The notes: a model not told the origin generated them from the sequence alone. A stretch of DNA of 5,780 bases from CAYPGT01 sp964512985 (GCA_964512985.1 CAZELI010000062.1:1-5780), one strand, 5' to 3'; shown: positions 1 through 4,797, numbered from the stretch's first letter. A program made the numbers and translations.

Positions 1-13
1 GAAGGGGGTGCAT

Positions 14-244
14 TTATAGATTATATAAGAATGCTGGAGCGAAGTCTGCACCATTGCTCCATTCTATGGTTTCAGTATCTTTATTTACTTTGAACTTTCT
101 GAAATATTCCATATCCTTGAGTGGTTCAAATACTTTGCCTTTCAGATGTTCTTTAAGATCGACAGTCTTTGATAGTCCATTTGTGAACTCTATGTTGATC
201 TTATAATCTTTTACGTAGTGTGCGTCTTTCACGTATATAAGCAT
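14..244 (-). CDS. DUF2442 family small protein
   Basis: A 76-aa soluble protein with the hallmarks of the DUF2442 family: an N-terminal beta segment ending in a V/K-rich strand, the FEPLKD core at residues 39-44, and a C-terminal block TIEWSNGADFAPAFLY at about 59-74 matching the usual 'tI.W.nGaD.aPe.LY' ending. The length is normal for the family, so the gene is complete. The start is ATG (244-242 on the minus strand), with an AAAAGG Shine-Dalgarno-like stretch about 10 nt upstream. DUF2442 proteins have no firm biochemical role; they are often found next to DUF4160 genes in pairs resembling toxin-antitoxin or mobile accessory modules. No DUF4160 partner is visible here. On the minus strand an ATG follows the stop codon directly (13-11), so a co-transcribed gene could continue outside the window. 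Family assignment is confident; function is unknown. Confidence 0.85.
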   Translation of the reverse strand: MLIYVKDAHYVKDYKINIEFTNGLSKTVDLKEHLKGKVFEPLKDMEYFRKFKVNKDTETIEWSNGADFAPAFLYNL

Positions 245-283
245 GGTTTTTCGACCTTTTCAGGTTTATTTTACCTCATATTT

Positions 284-327
284 CCTTGAACCTTAAAACT
301 ATTTAATCCACCTTAATCTCCCCTTAA
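284..327. repeat. CCTTAA short repeats in divergent intergenic region
   Basis: The hexamer CCTTAA occurs at 291-296, 311-316 and 322-327, with a one-mismatch copy CCTTGA at 284-289. The three exact copies have start-to-start distances of 20 and 11 bases, about two and one helical turns, so they would face the same side of the DNA. They lie between the divergent DUF2442 gene and the 173-aa gene, where an operator would be expected. An AT-rich region can produce such hexamers by chance, so a regulatory role is only inference. Confidence 0.3.
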
Positions 328-345
328 ATAAAATTACCTATGAGT

Positions 346-382
346 TTGCTTTGTAATAAGCACAAGGCAAGAGTTTTGCTTT
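346..382 (+). promoter_or_regulatory. Two mutually exclusive hairpins upstream of the 173-aa gene
   Basis: Bases 362-370 (ACAAGGCAA) can pair with 346-354 (TTGCTTTGT; 9 bp including one G-T, 7-nt loop). Part of the same segment (364-370) can instead pair with 376-382 (TTGCTTT; 7 bp including one G-T, 5-nt loop). The two partners belong to a direct repeat, GAGTTTGCTTT at 342-352 and GAGTTTTGCTTT at 371-382. The structures lie 27 nt or more upstream of the start codon, and the Shine-Dalgarno sequence at 394-400 stays free in both. No convincing promoter is visible upstream, so it is unproven that this region is transcribed as a leader. Confidence 0.3.
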
Positions 383-408
383 AAAAGAAATAAAAAGGGG
401 TAATTAAA

Positions 409-930
409 ATGACAATACAAGCAACAACAGTAATAAGAACGTTTGATAATCAGACTCAACAAATAGCAGAAAATAATAGAAGTAATGATAAAAATATAGT
501 AGATGAAAATGCAGTAATGGAAAAAGCTCTAGCAAATCCAGAATTCCGTAAAGTTGCTGGTGATGAGTTTGTGAAAACTTTTGGTGCTAAATTAGAAGCA
601 GATGGAATTGAGGCTGCAAAAGTAAGAACTGAAGCAAGTTTTAGAGAAAGAGCTTATAACGCTGCAGGTAAATTAAGTGATAAAGATTTACAAGGAATTT
701 GGGAAAAAGCTGTTAAGCCCGATGCTAAGTTAAATAGATTAGAAAAGGCGGCAATGAAAAGAAATGAAAAATTAAATAACGTTAGTGGTTTAGATTCTAG
801 TACACCTCCAGTTGCGAGAGAGTATCATAATCAAGTGAAAGCAAGAGATACTCAAATACAACAACAGCAATTTAAGCGTAAGGAAGAACAAAGAATTTTA
901 GATCTTTATAAATCACTTATTCGTGGTTAA
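409..930 (+). CDS. Conserved-looking hypothetical protein, 173 aa
   Basis: A complete ORF whose family I do not recognise. The ATG at 409 has a strong Shine-Dalgarno sequence (AAAAGGGG, 393-400) with an 8-nt gap, which fixes the start. The protein has no signal peptide or membrane segment and is highly charged. The first 35 residues are polar and probably disordered (rich in N, Q, D). Residues about 36-120 are predicted helical, with A/E/K-rich stretches such as MEKALANPEFRK and LNRLEKAAMKRNEKL. The segment around 121-140 contains a proline break (STPPVAREY). The end is a Gln/Lys-rich helix (QIQQQQFKRKEEQRILDLYKSLIRG). This looks like a cytoplasmic helical or coiled-coil protein. It is followed by an inverted repeat over the stop codon and then a terminator-like hairpin, so it is probably a single-gene transcript. 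That it is a real gene is well supported by its RBS, length and coherent composition; its function is unknown. Confidence 0.75.
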   Translation: MTIQATTVIRTFDNQTQQIAENNRSNDKNIVDENAVMEKALANPEFRKVAGDEFVKTFGAKLEADGIEAAKVRTEASFRERAYNAAGKLSDKDLQGIWEKAVKPDAKLNRLEKAAMKRNEKLNNVSGLDSSTPPVAREYHNQVKARDTQIQQQQFKRKEEQRILDLYKSLIRG

Positions 931-966
931 TACTTAAGGTTCTAGTTTGTAAATATAAGTATTAAC
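926..966 (+). repeat. 11-bp inverted repeat over the stop codon of the 173-aa gene
   Basis: GTTAATACTTA (926-936) and TAAGTATTAAC (956-966) are exact reverse complements separated by 19 bases. The TAA stop at 928-930 lies in the left arm. With the AT-rich stem and no following T-run this is not a terminator by itself. It could protect the mRNA 3' end or be a binding site. It lies 25 bases before the stronger hairpin at 992. Confidence 0.45.
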
Positions 967-991
967 ACCTCTAGATATTTCTCGTAATTTT

Positions 992-1025
992 ATAATTATC
1001 CCTCTAAGGAGGGATAATTATTTTT
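992..1025 (+). terminator. Intrinsic terminator-like hairpin overlapping the yraN start region
   Basis: The 13-bp arms 992-1004 and 1009-1021 pair perfectly around a 4-nt loop (TAAG), with a CCCTC/GAGGG core and a run of five T at 1021-1025. This fits a Rho-independent terminator for the 173-aa gene, whose stop is 61 nt upstream. Unusually, the loop and 3' arm contain the Shine-Dalgarno sequence (AAGGAGGG, 1006-1013) and the probable start codon of the next gene. It may therefore act instead, or also, as a translation-control hairpin for that gene. Confidence 0.65.
1006..1013 (+). promoter_or_regulatory. Shine-Dalgarno sequence of yraN, buried in a hairpin
   Basis: AAGGAGGG is nearly a perfect anti-16S match. 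GGAGG (1008-1012) is followed by 7 nt and then the in-frame ATT at 1020. It occupies the loop and the 3' arm of the 992-1021 stem, so it would be inaccessible when the hairpin is folded. This site is the main evidence that translation starts at the nearby ATT and not at the GTG at 1203. Confidence 0.6.
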
Positions 1026-1394
1026 GAAGAGGCTAATAATCGTCAGCTTGGTTCTGCTAAAGAAGAACAGGCTTGTAGATATTTAATAAGTTTAGGTTAT
1101 CGAATTGTAGATCGTAATTGGCATTGGGGTAAGCGGGGTGAGATAGATATCATTGCGATAGATCCGCAGCGTTACGGTAAGGAGTACCTGATCTTTGTAG
1201 AAGTGAAGTATAGAGAATGGTCTATGGACATGAGCCTACAGGCGCTTGGCTATAAAAAAATTCTTCAACTAAAAAAACTTGCAGTAATTTATATGCAACG
1301 TCATAAGTATCATCATAGTAAGACCCCCGTGAGTTTTGATTTCATTGCGATCAGCGGGAGGGAGCTTAGGCATATTAAGGATATTGTTAGGTAG
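1020..1394 (+). CDS. yraN: YraN/UPF0102 family nuclease-fold protein, probable ATT start
   Basis: The open frame runs from a stop at 1005-1007 to TAG at 1392-1394. From ATT at 1020 it encodes 124 aa, the normal size of YraN/UPF0102 proteins. Numbered from there, the family pattern is complete: LGSAKEEQACRYL (10-22), GYRIVDRNW (26-34), GEIDII (40-45), FVEVKYR (59-65), then a SFDFIAI strand and the end IKDIVR. D43, E61 and K63 match the PD-(D/E)XK nuclease core (D and ExK); YraN is related to archaeal Holliday-junction resolvases, but its cellular role is not firmly established. There is no in-frame ATG, GTG or TTG before GTG at 1203, which would cut off the whole nuclease core. ATT at 1020, 7 nt after a perfect GGAGG, is the best start; ATT at 1017 is possible. 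Alternatively the true start was lost and the gene is decaying, or the base is misread. The GIY-YIG element begins 20 bp after its stop. Confidence 0.8.
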   Translation: MFEEANNRQLGSAKEEQACRYLISLGYRIVDRNWHWGKRGEIDIIAIDPQRYGKEYLIFVEVKYREWSMDMSLQALGYKKILQLKKLAVIYMQRHKYHHSKTPVSFDFIAISGRELRHIKDIVR

Positions 1395-1413
1395 TCTAAG
1401 CGCTTTAGGAGTT

Positions 1414-1480
1414 GTCATCCTGAGGAGCGCCGTAGGATGCAAGCCTGTCCTGAGCGTAGCGTCAGGATCAGGATCCACTA
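1414..1480 (+). repeat. Left inverted repeat of the GIY-YIG element
   Basis: This 67-bp arm begins GTCATCCTGAGGAG and ends GTCAGGATCAGGATCCACTA. It contains nested palindromes: ATCCTGA (1417-1423) pairs with TCAGGAT (1468-1474, with a second copy at 1462-1468), CATCC (1416-1420) with GGATG (1435-1439), and TCCTGA (1448-1453) with TCAGGA (1462-1467) around GCGTAGCG. A single strand can therefore fold on itself, as REP-type elements do. Confidence 0.85.
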
Positions 1481-1486
1481 TTAATT

Positions 1487-1783
1487 ATGAAACAACCAAT
1501 TGTATACATTATGACAAACCAATATAATGGAACACTATATACAGGAGTGACATCAAATTTGATAAAAAGAATTTATGAGCACAGAAATAAATTGTTGCCT
1601 GGATTCACATCTAAATATGATTGTCAGCTACTTGTTTACTATGAAGTTTATGAAAACATAGTAAGTGCAATAGAGCGAGAAAAGCAAATTAAACTATACA
1701 AACGATCAAAAAAGTTGGAATTGATTAATAACAAGAATCCGGAATGGAAAGATTTATATTTATCGTTGGTTAGTGGATCCTGA
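1487..1783 (+). CDS. Single-domain GIY-YIG nuclease superfamily protein
   Basis: A 98-aa protein with the complete minimal GIY-YIG fold. The signature appears as VYI (6-8) and YTG (18-20). The conserved arginine-containing helix is LIKRIYEHRN (25-34) with R28 and H32, GFTSKY (39-44) follows, and the metal-binding glutamate is probably E65 in AIEREKQIK (61-69). The end NPEWKDL (84-90) is typical of the short COG2827-like proteins. All expected catalytic positions are present, so it is probably an active DNA endonuclease; its substrate is unknown. The ATG at 1487 has no Shine-Dalgarno sequence. The last three codons (S, G, S) and the TGA stop lie within the right inverted repeat, so the repeat supplies the protein end. 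Its placement between near-identical inverted repeats suggests it cleaves or helps spread those repeats, which is inference. An alternative is a repair nuclease with coincidental repeats. Confidence 0.88.
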   Translation: MKQPIVYIMTNQYNGTLYTGVTSNLIKRIYEHRNKLLPGFTSKYDCQLLVYYEVYENIVSAIEREKQIKLYKRSKKLELINNKNPEWKDLYLSLVSGS

Positions 1784-1838
1784 TCCTGACGCTACGCTCA
1801 GGACAGGCTTGCATCCTACGGCTCCTCCTCAGGATGAC
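1771..1838 (-). repeat. Right inverted repeat of the GIY-YIG element
   Basis: This is the reverse complement of the left arm over 68 bp. The only differences are in the GGAG/GCC segment: one extra base and one substitution, where the left arm reads GGAGCGCCG and this arm's complement GGAGGAGCCG. Its inner end, TAGTGGATCCTGA, carries the last codons and stop of the nuclease gene. The near identity indicates a recent origin, or repair of one arm from the other. Confidence 0.85.
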
Positions 1839-1914
1839 GAGAGAGTCGTTACTCTGCTGTGAAACTCTAATAAATGATGGCAAGGTGTCCTTTGAGTTAT
1901 ATACAGTCTCATCT

Positions 1915-1925
1915 TGCTATATAAT
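1915..1925 (+). promoter_or_regulatory. Extended -10 promoter for the secretin-like gene
   Basis: TGCTATATAAT contains a TGn motif followed by overlapping TATATA (1918-1923) and TATAAT (1920-1925). No good -35 lies at 17 bp; TTGAGT (1892-1897) is 20-22 bp away. Transcription from TATAAT would begin near 1932, one or two bases before the ATG at 1934, giving a leaderless mRNA. This agrees with the lack of a Shine-Dalgarno sequence. Confidence 0.45.
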
Positions 1926-1933
1926 AAAGTTCA

Positions 1934-3121
1934 ATGCTCCGCTTAGCTTTAACCTTGCTCCTATTCCTCTGCTTTAACAGTGCGAGGGCGGTTATCTCTT
2001 ATGATCAGCAAGGTCTCGATGATTCATTTATGTTGCCGCCGCAGATAGAAAACGAGAAGCTTAATAACAGGGTTAATTTTTCGTTTCATGATATTGAGCT
2101 GTCAGATATATTATTGATGCTCTCTAAGGTGGGTGAGTTTAATGTAGTGATGCCAGATAAGTATAATAAGAAGATCACTGTTAAGCTAAGTAACCAAAGA
2201 ATTATCGATGCCATAGAAGATATCACTGAACTTACAGGATTAACTTATAGCTTTAAGGGTAATAGTTTGCTGATTTCGGGCAAAGATACTCAGGGACAGG
2301 TATTCACCTCAGTGCCGATTATTTATTGTCAATCTCAAGATATGGTAGATGCATTAAATAATTCATTGTTTAAGCAGTTAGCGATTGCACAAGATCCCGC
2401 TAAATCTAAACCCCATGCTTCGGCTGATCCTACTAAGAATGCTGTGATTATTGTTGGTGATGAAGATCAGGTGAAAGCTGCTAAGGCTTTTATAACTAAG
2501 CTTGACACTCCGCCTCTGGTGAAGATTTATACTCCTAGTTTTCTTACTATGCAAGATGCTCGTAAGCTAGTGAGTAGTAATCTTAGTAAATTAAACAGTA
2601 TTAAATTAAAGCGTTATGAGAAGAATAGTTTTGTTCTGAGAGGGGTTCCTGATGAAGTAAATGCTGCTTTAGATTTATTACGGACTTATGATGCTATTCC
2701 TAAGCCTATATCTCTAGTAGTAGATGTGTATACTGTTAGAAGTATTGATCTAGAAACTTTTCAGTTGAGAAATAATTTTATTGATCATAATAAAGTCTAT
2801 GCTTTTAATTCTAATATCACTCAGGGAGAGGGTTTTACTTCACTCTTTAAATATATGGATAAGGTTTATCAAGAGAAGTTTGATACTAATACTAATCCAC
2901 CGGTGAATATTTTAGGTATAACAGTTCAAGCTGATACTAATTTACTCGATCAAAATACTTTTACTCTAACAATGCTTGGAGAGACCTTTGCATCTGTGGC
3001 TAGAGATGATCAAGTGGTAAGGATTATTGATAAGGAACAACTTAAGGTTTATAAAGAACTTAAAAAGAATCTTGGTAAAAACCACGCTGATTTAGTTTTA
3101 GTTGTGATTAAGGCTATTTAA
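1934..3121 (+). CDS. Exported secretin-N-domain protein without an evident pore
   Basis: A 395-aa protein with a clear signal peptide: basic R3, hydrophobic core LALTLLLFLCF, and an AxA-type site with cleavage probably after A19. Residues about 47-116 form a secretin/TonB short N-terminal (STN, N0) domain: FHDIELSDILLMLSKVGEFN, the VKLSNQ strand, and YSFKGNSLLISG. Residues 126-193 look like a secretin N1 domain, including ADPTKNAVIIVGDEDQV and ending KLDTPP. Residues 196-253 (IYTPSFLTMQDARKL to VNAALDLLRTYD) look like a second N-type domain. The remainder (about 259-395) begins like the entry to a secretin core (LVVDVYTV) and ends DLVLVVIKAI, but I cannot find the VPxLGDIPxLGxLF motif. At 395 aa it is much shorter than PilQ or GspD. 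It probably acts in the envelope with a type II secretion or type IV pilus machine; whether it makes a pore is doubtful. It stands alone on its strand. Confidence 0.75.
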   Translation: MLRLALTLLLFLCFNSARAVISYDQQGLDDSFMLPPQIENEKLNNRVNFSFHDIELSDILLMLSKVGEFNVVMPDKYNKKITVKLSNQRIIDAIEDITELTGLTYSFKGNSLLISGKDTQGQVFTSVPIIYCQSQDMVDALNNSLFKQLAIAQDPAKSKPHASADPTKNAVIIVGDEDQVKAAKAFITKLDTPPLVKIYTPSFLTMQDARKLVSSNLSKLNSIKLKRYEKNSFVLRGVPDEVNAALDLLRTYDAIPKPISLVVDVYTVRSIDLETFQLRNNFIDHNKVYAFNSNITQGEGFTSLFKYMDKVYQEKFDTNTNPPVNILGITVQADTNLLDQNTFTLTMLGETFASVARDDQVVRIIDKEQLKVYKELKKNLGKNHADLVLVVIKAI

Positions 3122-3129
3122 GGTCTTTT

Positions 3130-3240
3130 CGTCATCCTGAGGAGCAACCGTAGGTTGCGACGTCAGGATCCACTACTACGCAGAATCTATTAATAAGAGT
3201 GGATCCTGACGGTCGGGCTTCGCCCTCCCTCAGGATGACG
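3130..3240. repeat. Gene-less pair of inverted palindromic units (MITE-like)
   Basis: The left unit 3130-3174 and right unit 3198-3240 share the ends CGTCATCCTGAGG and GTCAGGATCCACT in inverted orientation around a 23-bp core. The same ends bound the repeats of the GIY-YIG element. Each unit is a hairpin: ATCCTGA (3134-3140) with TCAGGAT (3163-3169), and ATCCTGA (3203-3209) with TCAGGAT (3230-3236). The inner stems differ between units: GCAACC-GTA-GGTTGC (3144-3158) in the left and GGGC-TTC-GCCC (3215-3225) in the right. It fills most of the gap between the convergent secretin-like and anti-sigma genes. It could be a non-autonomous derivative of the GIY-YIG element and could also stop read-through in both directions, although no T-run follows. 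Confidence 0.75.
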
Positions 3241-3295
3241 GCAATGGGTATTCGAGCTCATTTGAGATACGCCTTGGAAATATTATTTAAGATGA

Positions 3296-4054
3296 CTACT
3301 TAACTTTCGCTTTCTTGTTCATCTCTCTAATTAGTTTTAAACTCTGTTCCTCATTTAAGATGAAACGTTTCTCAAGGAAGGTGTTTAATTTCTCGCGCTT
3401 AATTGCGACTTCATGATCAAGTATATCTCTTTGATACTTGTCCATAAGCGAAAAATCCGGTTTCTCTTTATTCATCTCGGTGACGAGTTTTGATTTACGT
3501 TCTACGATGATGCTTGACTCTTTCGCTTGAAAAGCTTGCCAGGATTGGTTTATAACTTGTAGTTTGCTTTGTTGATCTTCGTTAAGATTAAGTATCTTCC
3601 AATCTATATCATCACCTTCAAGGCTAATGTAATTATAAGATTGCATATTTTTTAGACTAGCAATACTGGCAAGAGCAACTAAGGCTAGAACCACTATAGA
3701 TGCTACTAGTTTAGTACTGAAGAATGATTGAGGTTTTTTCTCTTCAATCTTTTTTGTATTCTTGTTTTTATTTGTATTTTGGGGCTTAATTCTCTTCTGT
3801 TCAAGTCTTCTAATATACTGAGATAGTTTTTGTTCCCTTTCATTTAAACTATTCTCCAGATCATTGCCTAATTTAGCGATTCTTGATACGGGGTTTTGCT
3901 CGTTGAGTTTTTTCTCTATTGCAGCATAAAACTCTGTAAACTCTTCGATTTCCGTTGATTCAGGTTGATAAAAATTCTGTAATAAATCTAAAACTTCATC
4001 AGGTTCTCGGTCTGATGAGTTTTTAGGATTAGATTTGTTCTCGTCTTTAGTCAC
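3296..4054 (-). CDS. Probable membrane anti-sigma factor with CpxP/Spy-like sensor domain
   Basis: A 252-aa protein downstream of the ECF sigma gene with a 44-nt gap, so almost certainly co-transcribed. The start is GTG at 4054-4052, the only usable start after an upstream in-frame stop; its Shine-Dalgarno sequence is weak. Residues 1-110 are acidic then strongly basic (NTNKNKNTKKIEEKK) and should be cytoplasmic. One membrane helix spans about 115-134 (LVASIVVLALVALASIASL). Residues 135-252 should lie outside the membrane. That part is helical with two LTxxQ-like motifs, LNEDQ (157-161) and LNEEQ (233-237), the pattern of the CpxP/Spy/CnrX family that senses misfolded protein or metals. No HxxxCxxC zinc motif is present, so it is not a ZAS-type anti-sigma. 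Position and topology argue for sequestering the sigma factor at the membrane and releasing it on envelope stress, comparable in arrangement to cyanobacterial SigG with its membrane anti-sigma. The role is inferred. Confidence 0.7.
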   Translation of the reverse strand: MTKDENKSNPKNSSDREPDEVLDLLQNFYQPESTEIEEFTEFYAAIEKKLNEQNPVSRIAKLGNDLENSLNEREQKLSQYIRRLEQKRIKPQNTNKNKNTKKIEEKKPQSFFSTKLVASIVVLALVALASIASLKNMQSYNYISLEGDDIDWKILNLNEDQQSKLQVINQSWQAFQAKESSIIVERKSKLVTEMNKEKPDFSLMDKYQRDILDHEVAIKREKLNTFLEKRFILNEEQSLKLIREMNKKAKVK

Positions 4055-4086
4055 TATGATAACGACGTTTCTGTGTTAATTTTGTT

Positions 4087-4102
4087 CTGACATATGTGTC
4101 AG
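4087..4102 (-). repeat. Small hairpin at the sigma stop codon
   Basis: CTGACA and TGTCAG are 6-bp complementary arms around TATG, overlapping the sigma factor's stop codon and the start of the 44-nt gap before the anti-sigma gene. It has no T-run. It could be a processing or stabilising structure that adjusts the sigma to anti-sigma ratio, but a 6-bp stem is weak evidence. Confidence 0.3.
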
Positions 4103-4761
4103 TACGAATTTTGTTGAAGTTGATCGTCACCATAATTATAGCTATTCTCGCTTAGAAGTGGAGTAAGTAACTCTTGTAATCTTTCACGGGCACGCCAAAT
4201 TCTTGATTTAACCGTTCCTAGAGCGCATCCTAGTAATTCTGCGATCTCTTCGTATTGCATGCCTTGTAATTCTCTGAGGACTATCGCCGTTCTAAACTGC
4301 TCAGGAAGCTGTGCCATGGCTTTTTTGATAGCTTCTTTGGTTTCATTATTACTAATGATTTCATCAGGCTTGAGTTTTGAATCCTTTACTTCTTTAATGA
4401 ATTCATTCTCGCCACCATCATCTTCATAGGTTTGATCCATGCTGATAGTTTTAATACGACGCGGTCTTTTACGTAACTCATCATAGAAGAGATTAAGAAC
4501 AATTTGATTCAACCATGATTTAAAAATCTTAGCGTTACGTAGATTATGTACGCCTCTATATACTCTTATGAAAACCTCTTGGGATAAGTCACTGAGGTCA
4601 CGCCATTCTGGCGCTAATTGATATAGCAGGGCAAAGACACTTTTTTGGTACCTCTTCACCAGCTCTTGAAAAGCCTCTTTATTTCCTACTTGACACAACT
4701 CGACTATTTCTAAGTCGGTTGAGTTAATAAGATGCGATTTATTTAATCTTGTTCCCTGCAC
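4099..4761 (-). CDS. ECF (group 3) sigma factor, cyanobacterial SigG-like
   Basis: A 220-aa RNA polymerase sigma factor with only regions 2 and 4. Sigma-2 spans about 32-100: FQELVKRYQKSVFALLYQLA, then DLSDLSQEVFIRVYRG (core binding and -10 recognition), then WLNQIVLNLFYDELRKRPR. A polar linker (about 101-142) follows. Sigma-4 is at about 143-197, with LPEQFRTAIVLRELQGMQYEEIAELLG leading to the recognition helix GTVKSRIWRARERL. The start is GTG at 4761-4759; an in-frame TAG lies two codons upstream and no ATG exists before region 2. There is no usable Shine-Dalgarno sequence, but a near-consensus promoter ends 7 nt before the GTG, so the mRNA is probably leaderless. It is followed by a membrane protein that probably inhibits it. 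The motifs look most like cyanobacterial SigG-type ECF factors. Its regulon cannot be seen here. Confidence 0.93.
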   Translation of the reverse strand: MQGTRLNKSHLINSTDLEIVELCQVGNKEAFQELVKRYQKSVFALLYQLAPEWRDLSDLSQEVFIRVYRGVHNLRNAKIFKSWLNQIVLNLFYDELRKRPRRIKTISMDQTYEDDGGENEFIKEVKDSKLKPDEIISNNETKEAIKKAMAQLPEQFRTAIVLRELQGMQYEEIAELLGCALGTVKSRIWRARERLQELLTPLLSENSYNYGDDQLQQNSY

Positions 4762-4768
4762 TTTCTAG

Positions 4769-4797
4769 ATTCTATTACCTTAGGCCCGGGCCGTCAA
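4769..4797 (-). promoter_or_regulatory. Sigma70-type promoter of the ECF sigma operon
   Basis: On the minus strand, TTGACG (4797-4792) and TAGAAT (4774-4769) are separated by exactly 17 bp, close to consensus. The start codon GTG lies 7 nt beyond the -10, so transcription should begin at or next to it. This looks like a housekeeping promoter; I did not find a distinct ECF autoregulated promoter. Confidence 0.65.
4783..4792. promoter_or_regulatory. All-GC palindrome in the sigma promoter spacer
   Basis: GGCCCGGGCC is a perfect 10-bp palindrome of only G and C in an otherwise AT-rich intergenic region. It lies between the -35 and -10 boxes of the sigma promoter and touches the last base of the -35. 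This placement fits an operator for a dimeric repressor or a DNA-distorting activator. No regulator can be named. Confidence 0.35.

Larger units (their letters stand above)
1414..1838 (+). mobile_element. GIY-YIG gene framed by 67-bp inverted repeats (candidate mobile element)
   Basis: A compact 425-bp unit made only of two long inverted repeats and a single GIY-YIG nuclease ORF. The left repeat (1414-1480) and right repeat (1771-1838) differ by one substitution and one 1-nt indel. The ORF starts 7 bp inside the left repeat and ends inside the right one, so gene and repeats form one package. The insertion lies just after the yraN stop and before the next gene, disrupting neither. I see no target-site duplication in the flanks (GGAGTT on the left, GAGAGAG on the right). 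The repeats are GC-richer than their surroundings and are related to the palindromic pair at 3130-3240. It is not a known IS family as far as I recognise: no transposase is present. Mobility is inferred from structure only. Confidence 0.6.

Noticed and set aside
1..13. ATG directly after the DUF2442 stop on the minus strand as a new partial gene
   Set aside because: Only four codons (M, H, P, L) are visible, too little to support a gene; it remains possible outside the window.
1203..1394. GTG at 1203 as the real start of a 63-aa protein
   Set aside because: It would begin inside the FVEVK motif and lose GEIDII. The upstream frame is open with strong YraN similarity and a perfect SD near 1020.
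1269..1478. 69-codon minus-strand ORF across the yraN 3' end and left repeat
   Set aside because: It is antisense to the YraN frame and the palindromic repeat, its product (DPDPDATLRTGLHPTALLRM...) is repeat-derived, and it has no RBS.
1336..1527. 63-codon plus-strand ORF bridging yraN, the left repeat and the GIY-YIG start
   Set aside because: It is in a different frame from both real genes, low-complexity in the repeat portion, and resembles no family.
1404..1850. Target-site duplication around the GIY-YIG element
   Set aside because: The flanking bases (GGAGTT before, GAGAGAG after) do not form a convincing direct repeat.
1414..3240. CRISPR array
   Set aside because: The repeats are long, inverted, self-complementary and only four in number, with no regular spacers and no cas genes.
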